DNA of 64,000 nt from Thalassovita taeanensis (GCF_900110775.1 NZ_FOEP01000009.1:62001-126000); one strand, 5' to 3'; counted from the first letter of the stretch, positions 1-12,405 are shown. Numbers and translations are program-made. The notes: generated from the sequence alone by a model not told the origin.

Positions 1-37
1 GCGGCATCGCTCAGCATCTCGTCCTTGTGTTTCCCGG

Positions 38-41
<4 letters not shown>
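1..41 (-). CDS. N-ATPase subunit following atpC, probably AtpQ (partial, N-terminus only)
   Basis: Only the first 13 codons are inside the window (MTGKHKDEMLSDA). The ATG overlaps the atpC stop as ATGA, so the gene is translationally coupled to atpC. In N-type ATPase operons the gene after atpD-atpC is atpQ, a small AtpI-like membrane protein. The identity is inferred from gene order alone, because too little sequence is present to recognise the family. Confidence 0.5.
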
Positions 42-3872
<3,831 letters not shown>

Positions 3873-4279
3873 GGGCCTGCCATCACCTTGTCCGAGACAC
3901 AATATAACCAAGATAGACTATCCGCCTCCGGCTCCGCCTTGTCTTGGATCAAGGATCCGCACGAACGCTCAACATTGAGTGGTCAGTGGCATACGCTCAA
4001 CTTGGTTCGCGATTTTGAGGTCGCCTCATCGCGCTCCCCCGCCAACCAAGGCACCTTGCCGGGTTTCGCCATCGACGAAACCAGCCTTCACCGAGGCTGG
4101 TTCGCCAGCCCTCTTCGTGCCGGCTAAACCTCGCTCGGGATCAGGCGATCAAAACGCCATACGTCCCACACAGGATTTCGCCCGCACGGGGCACCTTTAA
4201 TCGCGCCCGGTCGCAAAGGCGCGGCCCATCGCCAAGCCTCCACCGGACCTCCACGCCCCTAGCCTGCGGGAAGAGACCA
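3873..4279. other. Intergenic region upstream of ftsH, no convincing gene
   Basis: About 400 bases separate the ftsH start from the stop of the VOC gene. Open frames here (for example 3979-4200 on the plus strand) lack ribosome sites and recognisable protein features. The region should hold the ftsH-N-ATPase promoter and contains a set of competing hairpins at 4079-4110. Confidence 0.6.
4079..4110. repeat. Competing hairpins (three-copy inverted repeat)
   Basis: The hexamer CCAGCC (4081-4086) is followed by GGCTGG (4095-4100) and again by CCAGCC (4105-4110). The first pair, extended to AACCAGCC/GGCTGGTT, makes an 8-bp stem with an 8-base loop. The second pair makes a 6-bp stem closed by TTCG on the plus strand. 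The middle arm can pair with only one partner at a time. No T-run follows on either strand, so a classical terminator is unlikely. Confidence 0.55.
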
Positions 4280-4882
4280 CTAACCTTCAATCGGGAACGG
4301 CAGGCGCGGGTCCATTGGCTCTGACGGCGGGTATTCGCCCGCATAGGCCTTTTTGCGAACCCCAGCAGGATCAATGCCTGCACGGCGATCCGCCAGCATT
4401 TTGGCCGGATCAACAGGCATACCAATTGGGTTGGCCTTGAACTCGGCAGAGTTGCGAACGAAGTCGCTCGACTTGTTCCAATCGTCAAAATTATCGGCCT
4501 GCAATTCGACGCTATTGCCATCCGGATCCACGTAATAGAACGACGTTGTCATACCGTGATCGAGCGTCAGATGCGGCTTGATCCCTAGGCCCCAAAGCCG
4601 CTCGAAGTTGATCAGAAGATCGTCAAGCGTATCGTACTCAAAGGCGACGTGATGCATTCCGGCCCGGATCATTTTGTCCGGGTCGTCAATAACCTCAGGC
4701 GAAGTGATGAGCGCAACACGGTGGTTTGCCGCATCATTTGAGGCCCACGCCCCGCCCTCAAATTGATGAAGCGGCCGTATGCCCGTTACGATGTCATACC
4801 ACCCCAGCATCTGCTGAAGGCGTGGCGTTTTCAGATTGATGTGATGTAAAACCGGGTTCTTCTTCCCTGCATTCGGGTCCAT
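4280..4882 (-). CDS. VOC-family extradiol dioxygenase-like protein
   Basis: 200 residues from ATG 4882, with GGAGGAG just upstream. The vicinal-oxygen-chelate fold is suggested by LHHINLKTP near 12-20, GMHHVAFEYDTLDDLL near 75-90 and YYVDPDGNSVELQAD near 116-130. Likely metal ligands are His13 or His14, His78 and Glu126, the two-His-one-carboxylate set of type I extradiol dioxygenases. Such enzymes open catechol rings next to one hydroxyl. It lies 48 bases downstream of the FAH gene in the same orientation, so they probably form one operon and act in meta-cleavage. The length is short for a two-domain catechol dioxygenase, so another VOC activity is possible. Confidence 0.8.
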   Translation of the reverse strand: MDPNAGKKNPVLHHINLKTPRLQQMLGWYDIVTGIRPLHQFEGGAWASNDAANHRVALITSPEVIDDPDKMIRAGMHHVAFEYDTLDDLLINFERLWGLGIKPHLTLDHGMTTSFYYVDPDGNSVELQADNFDDWNKSSDFVRNSAEFKANPIGMPVDPAKMLADRRAGIDPAGVRKKAYAGEYPPSEPMDPRLPFPIEG

Positions 4883-4930
4883 TCTCTTCTCCTCCCAAAG
4901 TCGTATGGCGCGCAATAAATGATGATCGGC

Positions 4931-5788
4931 TTATTCCGCTCGGACCGGGTTCGCCAAAACACCCAGCCCTTCGATCTCGACCTCGCACAAATCGCCGGGC
5001 TTCATCCACAATGGCGGCGTTCGCACCGCACCAACCCCCGCCGGTGTGCCGGTGATGATCACATCCCCGGCGCTTAGGGTCATCGCAATGCTCAAATCAT
5101 GGATCAGCGTCGCCACATCAAAGATCAACTTCCCGGTGTTTGAACTTTGGACAACCTCGCCATTCAACCGTGTTTCGATCTTGAGACCAGTGGCCCCGGC
5201 GGGCAGGTCATCAGGGGTTACCAGGCACGGACCAAACGCCCCCGTATGGTCGAAATTCTTGCCCAACGTCCATTGCGGCGTGCGCAATTGAAAGTCACGA
5301 ACCGAAGCATCGTTAAAGATCGAATACCCTGCGACATGATCCAGCGCGCGCTCTTTTGAAATGCGGCGCCCTCCCGTCCCTATCACGACGGCCAATTCGC
5401 CCTCATAGTCGAACTTATCCGACTCCGGCGGGATCAATAAATCCGCCCCGTGCCCGACAAGGCCGCTGGCGAAACGAGCAAAAATCGTAGGAAATTCAGG
5501 AACTTCCATCCCACCTTCGGCTGCGTGGTCAGAATAATTCAGGCCGACGCAAATGATTTTTCCCGGATTTTGAACCACTGGCAAATAGGTGAAATCACCC
5601 GATGGCACCAGCGGCGCGTCGACCAATGCGCTCTTTGCAGCCTCAACTGCGCTCGCGCCGCGCGCAATGATTTCGTCAACATCACCGCAATACCCCGCAT
5701 CACCTTCGAAGAGCGCACGGGCATTCCCGTCAGCATCTATCGCCGCCAATCCGACGTTTCCGTGTCGCGAAATCACCGCCAGTTTCAT
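4931..5788 (-). CDS. Fumarylacetoacetate hydrolase (FAH) family protein
   Basis: 285 residues from MKLAVI at 5788, preceded by GAGAGGAG. The C-terminal FAH fold is clear: VGLNYSDHA near 81-89, YEGELAVVIG near 128-137 (metal-binding Glu129 and Glu131), NDASVRDFQ near 159-167, LGKNFD near 175-180 and TGTPAGVG near the end. Family members hydrolyse, isomerise or decarboxylate beta-diketo or oxo-enedioate products of aromatic ring cleavage (HpaG/HpcE type, fumarylpyruvate hydrolase type). Operon with the downstream VOC dioxygenase points to processing of a meta-cleavage product. The exact reaction cannot be set from sequence. It is divergent from the FMN reductase-gntR pair. Confidence 0.87.
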   Translation of the reverse strand: MKLAVISRHGNVGLAAIDADGNARALFEGDAGYCGDVDEIIARGASAVEAAKSALVDAPLVPSGDFTYLPVVQNPGKIICVGLNYSDHAAEGGMEVPEFPTIFARFASGLVGHGADLLIPPESDKFDYEGELAVVIGTGGRRISKERALDHVAGYSIFNDASVRDFQLRTPQWTLGKNFDHTGAFGPCLVTPDDLPAGATGLKIETRLNGEVVQSSNTGKLIFDVATLIHDLSIAMTLSAGDVIITGTPAGVGAVRTPPLWMKPGDLCEVEIEGLGVLANPVRAE

Positions 5789-5842
5789 ACGAATCTCCTC
5801 TCGCCAAATCCTTCCCAATAGAAAGCGGCGGACCCAATATGA

Positions 5843-5866
5843 TGTCAATAAAAAATATTTTTGACA
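5843..5866. promoter_or_regulatory. Palindrome carrying divergent TTGACA -35 boxes, candidate GntR operator
   Basis: TGTCAA (5843-5848) and TTGACA (5861-5866) form an inverted repeat around an AT-only 12-base centre. Each arm reads as a perfect TTGACA -35 hexamer on its own strand, pointing toward the FAH-VOC operon on the minus side and the FMN reductase-gntR genes on the plus side. The region is much more AT-rich than its surroundings. Control by the neighbouring GntR protein is an inference from position. No strong -10 box is obvious at ideal spacing. Confidence 0.5.
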
Positions 5867-5915
5867 AAAATGACTTTTTTATTCAAGCTGCGAAAAACCG
5901 TAGAGGAACAGCACA

Positions 5916-6470
5916 ATGACAATTGGTGTCTCCATGCTTGTCGGCAGCAGTCGCGCCGGATCATTGAACGAACGGCTGGCCAAAGCGATAGAGCGTCTGG
6001 CCCCAAAAGAGTTGGTTTTTGAGCGTGTGAAGATCGACGACCTGCCATTTTGCGACGCGGATCTGGAGAAATCACCGCCTGAGCAAGTGCTGCGCCTCAA
6101 AGCCACGCTTGACCGCAATCCTGCCGCCTTTTTCGTGATGCCTGAATTCAATCGCTCGCTTCCTGCGGTTCTGAAGAACGCGATCGATATCGGCTCGCGC
6201 CCGATGGCCGCGAATTCGTGGCGCGGCAAGGTCGTCGCTATGACCGGCGCATCCCCAGGCGCGATCGGCACCGCCGTGGGGCAGCAGCATCTGCGGCAAA
6301 TTCTGTCGGTGATCGGCGCCAATGTAATGGCAGGCGAAGCCTATATCAGCTTCTCCCAGCCCGATCTGATTGCCGACGATGGCCATATCGAAAACGAAAG
6401 CACCCGCGCCTTTATACAAGCCTATGTTGACCGTTTCGCCGAATTCGCCCAACGGCTATGTGATCAATAA
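5916..6470 (+). CDS. NAD(P)H-dependent FMN reductase family flavoprotein
   Basis: 184 residues with the flavodoxin-like FMN-binding pattern: GSSRAGSLNERLA near 10-22, a central MPEFNRSLPAVLKNAID segment, then GKVVAMTGASPGAIGTA. Such proteins reduce FMN or quinones with NAD(P)H and can supply reduced flavin to monooxygenases. AGAGGAA lies upstream of the ATG. It is followed 22 bases later by the gntR gene, so the two are probably cotranscribed. It could serve an electron-transfer role in the adjacent catabolic island, but its partner is not identifiable. It has no iron-sulfur motif, so it is not a standard Rieske reductase. Confidence 0.82.
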   Translation: MTIGVSMLVGSSRAGSLNERLAKAIERLAPKELVFERVKIDDLPFCDADLEKSPPEQVLRLKATLDRNPAAFFVMPEFNRSLPAVLKNAIDIGSRPMAANSWRGKVVAMTGASPGAIGTAVGQQHLRQILSVIGANVMAGEAYISFSQPDLIADDGHIENESTRAFIQAYVDRFAEFAQRLCDQ

Positions 6471-6492
6471 ACGCGTATCAAATGGGGTGACC

Positions 6493-7179
6493 ATGACAGC
6501 GTCGACGCAATCAGACACAGTTTTTCAAGCGGTTCGGGGCGAAATCCTCGGCTGTCAGTTGATGCCGTCGCAAAAGATCAAAATTGGGCAGATCACGGAT
6601 AAATATGATGTCAGCCCCGGCGCCGCGCGAGAGGCGCTTTCGCGTCTGGTTGCCGAAGGCATGGTCATTGCACTGCCGCAACGTGGCTTTTCTGTCGCGC
6701 CGATCTCTCGCAAAGAGCTGAACGATCTGACCGACGCCCGCGTTCTGATCGAAACCCAATGCCTGACACTCGCGATGGAACACGGCGACATTGAATGGGA
6801 AAGCGCCATCGTCTCCGCTCACTACAAGCTCAACCTTGCGCCCGAAAGCATCGCGTCGCCTTCGCCTCAACTTAACCCCAAGTGGTCCCAAGCGCACACT
6901 CAGTTTCACGCGGCGCTTGTTGCCAGTTGCAACAACGACTGCCTGTTGGAATTGCGCGAAGTGCTCTATGCCCGCAGCGAGCGGTACCGACACTGGAGTG
7001 TTTCTTTGTCGGGCAACCCCGCCCGGGACCGCGATACCGGAAAAGAACATACTGAGTTGATGGATGCGGTCCTGAAGCGGGACGTTGCGCGCGCCTGCAC
7101 ACTTGCCGCTGCGCATTTCCGCCGCACATCTTCTGATCTGATCCGCATTTCAGACGCTTTGAACCGAGAGATTTCCTGA
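6493..7179 (+). CDS. GntR/FadR-family transcriptional regulator (FCD domain)
   Basis: 228 residues from ATG 6493. The N-terminal winged helix includes KIKIGQITDKYDVSPGAAREALSRLVAEGMV and the wing QRGFSVAPIS. The remainder is all-helical and matches the FCD effector domain (LTDARVLIETQCLTLAM, then HTQFHAALVASCNN, then EHTELMDAVLKRDV). An upstream in-frame extension overlaps the FMN reductase and is rejected. FCD-type GntR proteins respond to small carboxylates and usually repress neighbouring catabolic genes; the candidate operator is the palindrome at 5843-5866. It converges on the second FAH gene with only 14 bases between the stops. Confidence 0.88.
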   Translation: MTASTQSDTVFQAVRGEILGCQLMPSQKIKIGQITDKYDVSPGAAREALSRLVAEGMVIALPQRGFSVAPISRKELNDLTDARVLIETQCLTLAMEHGDIEWESAIVSAHYKLNLAPESIASPSPQLNPKWSQAHTQFHAALVASCNNDCLLELREVLYARSERYRHWSVSLSGNPARDRDTGKEHTELMDAVLKRDVARACTLAAAHFRRTSSDLIRISDALNREIS

Positions 7180-7193
7180 TGGTTCGGATCGCA

Positions 7194-8192
7194 TCAGCCA
7201 ACCAAATGCGGCGCAAGCACGCGGTTGCGCAAAACGCCGATGCCTTCGACCTCAAGCTCAACCGTATCGCCATGTTTCAAGAAACGCATGTGCTCCAGGC
7301 CGCAGCCATTCCCAACGGTCCCCGAACCCAGGAATTCGCCCGGATAAAGCGTTTCGGACCGCGAAATATGCGCGATCACGTCTTCAAACGACCAATGCAT
7401 CGTGCCCGAATTGCCCCTTCCCCATTCCTCGCCATTGACCCGCGCGATCATCGTCAGGTCATAGGGATCGGGCATTTCATCAGCCGTAACAAGGCACGGC
7501 CCCATTGGGTTCGCGCGATCAAAATCCTTGCCCTTGGCGGGGCCAAGCTGCCCCCCCATCTCAGCGGTCTGTGCATCGCGGGCCGAGAAATCATTGAGGA
7601 TCGTATAGCCATAGATCACGTCGCGCGCCCGCGCTTTGGGCACATCCACACAGGTCGAATTGATGTAAACTCCGAATTCCAGTTCGAAATCCATCAACTG
7701 CGAATAGCGCGGCCACGTCACATCATGATCGGTTCCTGTCACAGCAAACCGATTGGCTTTGTAATAAATTGGCTGTTCATAAAACGTCGCCGGAACCCGC
7801 AGTTCACCGGTGCGCTCCATCTCTGCCAGTGCGGCGGCAGGGTCATCTGCAGTGCTGGCGCGCACCTGTCGGGCAGCAGCAAACGCCTGCACCAGATGTT
7901 TTTCAAAACAAAGGCAGTCGCGCATTTGCGGCACAGGCTGCACCGGAGCCAACAATACCGTCCCATCACGCGCCACAAGGTAATCGTCATGGGTGGTTTC
8001 AAGCAAACGATAGGCCCTGTCCAACACGGGCTGGCCTCCTTCGATCATCGTCAGGACGCTGGAAAACGCCCCGTCCGCCGCGCCGTTCACGGTGGTATCC
8101 AGCCCGGCGAGATCCACGATGCTTTGCCCCTGCGCGATCAGCGCCCCTGCGCGCGCGCGGCCCGAGTCATCGATATACGTAACAAGCTTCAT
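7194..8192 (-). CDS. Second fumarylacetoacetate hydrolase family protein (long form)
   Basis: 332 residues from MKLVTYIDDSG at 8192, with GGAGAGG upstream. Compared with the 285-residue FAH protein nearby it has a longer N-terminal domain. The FAH core shows DFELEFGVYI (metal-binding acidic residues), NDFSARDAQ, GKDFDRANPMGPCLV and GSGTVGNG. It belongs to the 2-keto-acid hydrolase/isomerase group that finishes aromatic ring-cleavage pathways. It diverges from the first TRAP operon across a 138-base region. Having two FAH enzymes of different subtypes suggests two consecutive steps, for example decarboxylation and hydrolysis, rather than redundancy; that is inference. Confidence 0.85.
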   Translation of the reverse strand: MKLVTYIDDSGRARAGALIAQGQSIVDLAGLDTTVNGAADGAFSSVLTMIEGGQPVLDRAYRLLETTHDDYLVARDGTVLLAPVQPVPQMRDCLCFEKHLVQAFAAARQVRASTADDPAAALAEMERTGELRVPATFYEQPIYYKANRFAVTGTDHDVTWPRYSQLMDFELEFGVYINSTCVDVPKARARDVIYGYTILNDFSARDAQTAEMGGQLGPAKGKDFDRANPMGPCLVTADEMPDPYDLTMIARVNGEEWGRGNSGTMHWSFEDVIAHISRSETLYPGEFLGSGTVGNGCGLEHMRFLKHGDTVELEVEGIGVLRNRVLAPHLVG

Positions 8193-8330
8193 TTGGGCCT
8201 CTCCAGCGCTCAATTCGATGCCCAAACATCACGCGGGAGGGCTTTTCAATCAACCTAAATTCTGTCGCGGCCCCATCCGTAGCCGCACGGAATATCGAAA
8301 ACCGAAACCACGGACGCAAGGGAGGGACTA

Positions 8331-9407
8331 ATGAAACACCTAACAAAATCGGCCTGTGCCGCAGCTGTGATCGCATTCGGTATCACGCCGACCAGCACGC
8401 TTGCCGAAGACACGCTAAAGCTGACCTTCGCCGCAGGGCACCCCGAGATTTTCCTTTGGGAAAAGCACGTGCGCGAAACCTTTATTCCGGTGCTCACCGA
8501 AGAACTGGCCAAAACGGGAGAGCTGTCCATCGAATGGACCCAAGCCTATGCCGGTACGCTGGTCAAAGTTGGCTCCGAGGTGGAATCGTTTCAGCAGGGC
8601 ATCATGGATGTCGGCCATATGAGTGGCGTATTCAACCCAGCACAATTGGGGCTGATGAACGTCTCTTACGCGATGCCATTTGGGCCGGAAGACCCCAAAT
8701 TGGTCACCGAAGCCGTTGAAACTGCGCTGTGGGAAAATCCCGACATCCTGTCGCAAATGGAAAACGCCGCCGGGATCAAATACATCGGAGCAGGCTTTGC
8801 GATCGACGGCTACAACATCCCCGCGATCAAGCCGATCGAAACGCTTGCCGATCTGGACGGCATGAAAATCGGCGGCGCCGGGCCGAACCTCAACTGGCTG
8901 CGTTCGACCGGGGCGGTCGGTGTTCAGGGCAGCTATGTCAGCTTCTACAATGACATCAAAACCGGCGTTTATGACGGCCACATCGGGTGGCTGACCGCGC
9001 ATGTTCCGGCAAAAGTCTACGAAGTCGCGCCCTATTGGAACAACGTGCGTTTTGGCGCGATGTACGTCGGCGGCCTCGGGATACGGCTCGGGCTGTGGGA
9101 AACATTCTCAGACGAGACCAAGCAGGCGTTTTTGACCGCAGCCGCAGCTTATACCGAGGCATATTTCGCCGAACAGGCCGTCCGGTATACCGGCGCCGAA
9201 AAAGCGCTCGCGGAAAATGGCGGGACCGTCGTTGAAATGGTCCCCTCGGATCGCGCGGCGTGGATCGCACAGATGCCAAATCCGACGGCCGAATGGAAAG
9301 CTGCGGCCGAAGCACGCGGCGAAGCCGCCACGACGTTTGTGACAGCATATCGTGATCATCTCGCGAAAAACGGCTTTACCTACGAGCGCGATTACCTCGC
9401 CGAGTAG
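8331..9407 (+). CDS. TRAP transporter solute-binding protein, DctP family (system 1)
   Basis: 358 residues with a signal peptide ending near TLAEDT (about residue 25). The DctP pattern includes AYAGTLVKVGSEVESFQQGIMDVG, the ligand-loop segment LADLDGMKIGGAGPNL and VYDGHIGWLTAHV. The usual carboxylate-binding Arg motif (LKIRVP type) is replaced by MKIGGAG, so the ligand may not be a simple dicarboxylate. GGGAGGG precedes the ATG. It is followed by a hairpin and then the small and large membrane subunits, a complete TRAP system. Its place between FAH and metallo-hydrolase genes suggests uptake of the island substrate or an intermediate. Confidence 0.9.
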   Translation: MKHLTKSACAAAVIAFGITPTSTLAEDTLKLTFAAGHPEIFLWEKHVRETFIPVLTEELAKTGELSIEWTQAYAGTLVKVGSEVESFQQGIMDVGHMSGVFNPAQLGLMNVSYAMPFGPEDPKLVTEAVETALWENPDILSQMENAAGIKYIGAGFAIDGYNIPAIKPIETLADLDGMKIGGAGPNLNWLRSTGAVGVQGSYVSFYNDIKTGVYDGHIGWLTAHVPAKVYEVAPYWNNVRFGAMYVGGLGIRLGLWETFSDETKQAFLTAAAAYTEAYFAEQAVRYTGAEKALAENGGTVVEMVPSDRAAWIAQMPNPTAEWKAAAEARGEAATTFVTAYRDHLAKNGFTYERDYLAE

Positions 9408-9419
9408 AGCGCCCTTATT

Positions 9420-9453
9420 CCTGCCCGGCACATGTCGGGCAGGCCCCCTTTTT
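9420..9453 (+). terminator. Attenuator hairpin between TRAP binding protein and membrane subunits
   Basis: CCTGCCCG (9420-9427) pairs with CGGGCAGG (9436-9443) across an 8-base loop and is followed by CCCCCTTTTT. This resembles a partial rho-independent terminator inside the operon. Such elements let the binding protein be made in excess over the membrane subunits. Confidence 0.75.
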
Positions 9454-9487
9454 ACACGGTTTTATTACCCCAACCGGAGGATTTTCG

Positions 9488-10048
9488 ATGACCGATAACG
9501 CGTCAGCCCCCGGCGCCTTGCCATCCACAGGCGTATTTTCACTATTTGGCCGACTTGTGGGCGGGATGAATGCGCTCGGCACCGTCTGGATCATTGGTTT
9601 GATGTTTCTGATCAACTCCGACATTTTGGCGCGCTCTGCGTTCGACGCCCCCATTGCCGGCGTGCCCGAATTGGTGTCCTTCTCGATCGTCGGCATCGTC
9701 TTTCTGCAATTGGCGCACACGCTGCGCACCGGCGCGCTCACCCGCTCTGATGTGCTGCTTGCGGCGCTCGCATATCGGGCCCCAAAGGCGCGCGCGGTCT
9801 TGCTGGCCGCCTTCAACCTGATTGGTGCCGGTCTGATGGCGATTGTCGCCAGCAAAATACTGCCGATCGTGATCAAAGCATGGGAGCATCCAGAGCGCCA
9901 CTTTATGGGCAATCCGGGCTTTTTTGTTCTTCCGCAATGGCCGTTATTTGCCATCATTTTCCTTGGGGTATTCGTGACTGCGCTGCAATTCACGGCCGTG
10001 GCCCTTGCCGAAATCTCCACCCTGTTCAAAAAGCACGCGCAGAAATGA
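9488..10048 (+). CDS. TRAP transporter small membrane subunit, DctQ family (system 1)
   Basis: 186 residues with four hydrophobic segments, as expected for DctQ. The characteristic VPELVSFSIVGIVFLQLAHTLR helix follows the first loop, and the C-terminus (LFKKHAQK) is basic. The ACCGGAGGATTTTCG upstream is a good ribosome site. The stop overlaps the start of the large subunit by ATGA, so the two are coupled. DctQ pairs with DctM to form the sodium-driven membrane unit. Confidence 0.9.
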   Translation: MTDNASAPGALPSTGVFSLFGRLVGGMNALGTVWIIGLMFLINSDILARSAFDAPIAGVPELVSFSIVGIVFLQLAHTLRTGALTRSDVLLAALAYRAPKARAVLLAAFNLIGAGLMAIVASKILPIVIKAWEHPERHFMGNPGFFVLPQWPLFAIIFLGVFVTALQFTAVALAEISTLFKKHAQK

Positions 10049-11358
10049 CCGGTATTGAAATCGCCTTCGGGTCGATCCTGCTGATGCTCGTGTTGGTCTA
10101 TTCCGGCATGCATGTCGCAATCGCGCTCACCCTGCTGTCGTTCATCGGCGTCGGGCTGCTACGCGACAACTTCGACATTGCCGGAAATATGCTGGTGCTG
10201 GCATTCGAGGATTCAATCTCGGATTACCTCTTTGGCGTGGTCCCGCTCTTTGTCTTGATGGGCCTGCTGGTCAGCGTTGCGGGCATTGGCCGTGATACAT
10301 TTCAAGTGGCGGCCCAGGTGTTTCGCAAAATCGCGGGCGGGCTTGGTATTGCGACGGTTGCGGCCAACGCGATTTTCGCTGCCATCACCGGTATTTCCAT
10401 CGCTTCCGCCGCCGTGTTTACCAAGGTTGCCGTGCCCGAAATGGTCAAACATGGCTACACTCCGAAATTCGCGGTCGGCGTGGTGGCGGGGTCCTCGGTC
10501 CTCGGGATGCTGATCCCGCCAAGCCTGCTGTTCATCATTTACGGCGTACTGACCGAACAATCGGTCGGCGCGCTGTTTATCGCGGGGGTTATTCCCGGCT
10601 TGTTGCTCGCTGCGTCTTATTGCGTCGGTATCCTGTTCATGGCGCGTTTCACGCCAGGGTTTATCGGCCGCTTGGCAGACGCCACCGATACCCCGCCCAC
10701 CTTGACACTGATCGAGGTGGTTTCGAAAATCACGCCCATCGTCCTCTTGGTCGCGCTGGTTCTGGGCGGGATCTACGGCGGGGTCTTCACCCCAACCGAG
10801 GCCGGCGCCGCCGGAGCCATGGGGGCCCTGATCATCGCCTTGGTCAAGCGCCGCCTGTCGTGGGGTGATTTTTGGCAGGTCTTGGTGCAAACCGGGCATA
10901 TTACCGCGTCAATCTGCATTTTGATCATCGGAGCAAGTCTTTATTCGCGGATGTTGGCGATGTCCGGCATGCCCGCATGGCTTGGCACAGCCGTCGCCGA
11001 AGCCGGAATAGGGCCAAATGGCACGGTTTTGTTGCTCTTGTTGGCCATGGTTGTCCTGGGCACCATCCTCGATTCCGCGTCAATCATGCTGCTGACCTTG
11101 CCCATCGTCCTGCCGGTGTTAACCGGCGCTGGTGTTGATCTGATCTGGCTGGGCGTGCTCAGTATTCTGGCCGTCGAGATCGGCTTGCTGACCCCACCAT
11201 TCGGCATAGCTGTGTTTGTGATCAAGGCGACGCTGGGGCCAGATAGCACGGTCACCTTGGGACAGATCTTTCGGGGCGCGGCCCCCTTTGCGGCAATCAT
11301 GATCATGGTGCTGCTACTGGTATTTCTATTTCCATGGTTGGCAACAGCACTGGTCTGA
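10045..11358 (+). CDS. TRAP transporter large membrane subunit, DctM family (system 1)
   Basis: 437 residues starting at the coupled ATG at 10045; an in-frame N-terminal extension running back into dctQ is not credible. About a dozen transmembrane segments are visible. DctM hallmarks include PLFVLMGLLVS, GSSVLGMLIPPSLLFIIYGVLTEQSVG, GGVFTPTEAGA and the C-terminal LTPPFGIAVFVIKA. This is the transport subunit, moving solute with sodium from the binding protein. The gene ends 33 bases before the metallo-hydrolase gene, which is probably in the same operon. Confidence 0.93.
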   Translation: MTGIEIAFGSILLMLVLVYSGMHVAIALTLLSFIGVGLLRDNFDIAGNMLVLAFEDSISDYLFGVVPLFVLMGLLVSVAGIGRDTFQVAAQVFRKIAGGLGIATVAANAIFAAITGISIASAAVFTKVAVPEMVKHGYTPKFAVGVVAGSSVLGMLIPPSLLFIIYGVLTEQSVGALFIAGVIPGLLLAASYCVGILFMARFTPGFIGRLADATDTPPTLTLIEVVSKITPIVLLVALVLGGIYGGVFTPTEAGAAGAMGALIIALVKRRLSWGDFWQVLVQTGHITASICILIIGASLYSRMLAMSGMPAWLGTAVAEAGIGPNGTVLLLLLAMVVLGTILDSASIMLLTLPIVLPVLTGAGVDLIWLGVLSILAVEIGLLTPPFGIAVFVIKATLGPDSTVTLGQIFRGAAPFAAIMIMVLLLVFLFPWLATALV

Positions 11359-11391
11359 CCCAAACTGACGCTGAAAACGGGAGGTTTCAAA

Positions 11392-12393
11392 ATGGCAGAG
11401 TGGCAATACACCAAGGGTTTGCACGATATCGGCAACGGGTGCTGGGCTTGGCTGCAACCTAACGGCGGTTGGGGATGGAGCAACGCCGGTCTGATCACCG
11501 ATGGTGAGGCTTCGATGCTGGTCGACACGTTGTTTGACCTCAAACTGACCGGTGACATGCTGGACGGCATGCGCCAATCCGTACCACAGGCCGCCTCGAT
11601 CGGGATCTTGGTCAACACCCATGCCAATGGCGATCACACCTACGGCAACCAACTTGTCAAAGACGCCCGCATCATCGCCTCGCAAGGGACCGCAAACGAG
11701 TTCGACCACGTGCCGCCAACGGTATTCCACGACATGGTCCTTAATCCCGGCCCCTTTGGCCGCGCAGGCGAATTTGTGGCAGAGTGTTTTTGCCCCTTCG
11801 ATTTCGCCAATATCGTCCTGACCCCACCGACCGAGGTATTCACCGGCGAAACCACCGTAATGGTTGGCGACAAAACCGTACAATTGATCGAGGTTGGACC
11901 GGCCCATACCGCAGGCGACACCTTGGTCTATCTGCCTGAAGACAAGGTCGTTTATACGGGTGATATTCTGTTCAACGAAGGCACGCCTATCGCTTGGGCG
12001 GGGCCCGTGTCGAACTGGATTCGCGCCTGCGAGCGGATATTGGAGCTGGACGTCGATGTCGTGGTCCCCGGCCACGGCCCGATTGCTGACAAACAGGACG
12101 TGGCAACGATGCGCGACTATCTGGTCTATGTATCGGCCGAAACCCGCACGCGATATGATGCGGGCATGGATTTTCTCGCGGCGGCCTATGACATTGATCT
12201 GGGCGACTACGCCGATTGGGATGCGCCCGAACGCCTGATTGTCACGGTTCAGACGCTGTATGATACCTTCCCAGATGCCCCGACCCCCGAACGCGCGCCA
12301 ATCCCATATTTCGAACTCATGAAGGATTTCCGCGTTAAACACGGCTGGGGCACCGTACATGGCGCCCCCTGCCCCTGCGGCCGCGTGCACTAA
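11392..12393 (+). CDS. Metallo-beta-lactamase-fold hydrolase with HANGDH metal motif
   Basis: 333 residues, preceded by GGGAGG. The fold is indicated by the metal motif HANGDH at 77-82, His172 in GPAHTAGD, Asp191 in YTGD and His228 in PGHGP. The standard motif is HxHxDH; here the second His is Asn79, so one zinc site would differ, although Asn at this place occurs in some subfamilies. The C-terminal part is extended and ends in CPCGRVH. Likely a hydrolase of a thioester, lactone or similar intermediate. It follows the TRAP genes closely and converges on iclR. Confidence 0.82.
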   Translation: MAEWQYTKGLHDIGNGCWAWLQPNGGWGWSNAGLITDGEASMLVDTLFDLKLTGDMLDGMRQSVPQAASIGILVNTHANGDHTYGNQLVKDARIIASQGTANEFDHVPPTVFHDMVLNPGPFGRAGEFVAECFCPFDFANIVLTPPTEVFTGETTVMVGDKTVQLIEVGPAHTAGDTLVYLPEDKVVYTGDILFNEGTPIAWAGPVSNWIRACERILELDVDVVVPGHGPIADKQDVATMRDYLVYVSAETRTRYDAGMDFLAAAYDIDLGDYADWDAPERLIVTVQTLYDTFPDAPTPERAPIPYFELMKDFRVKHGWGTVHGAPCPCGRVH

Positions 12394-12405
12394 CCCCCAC
12401 ACCGC

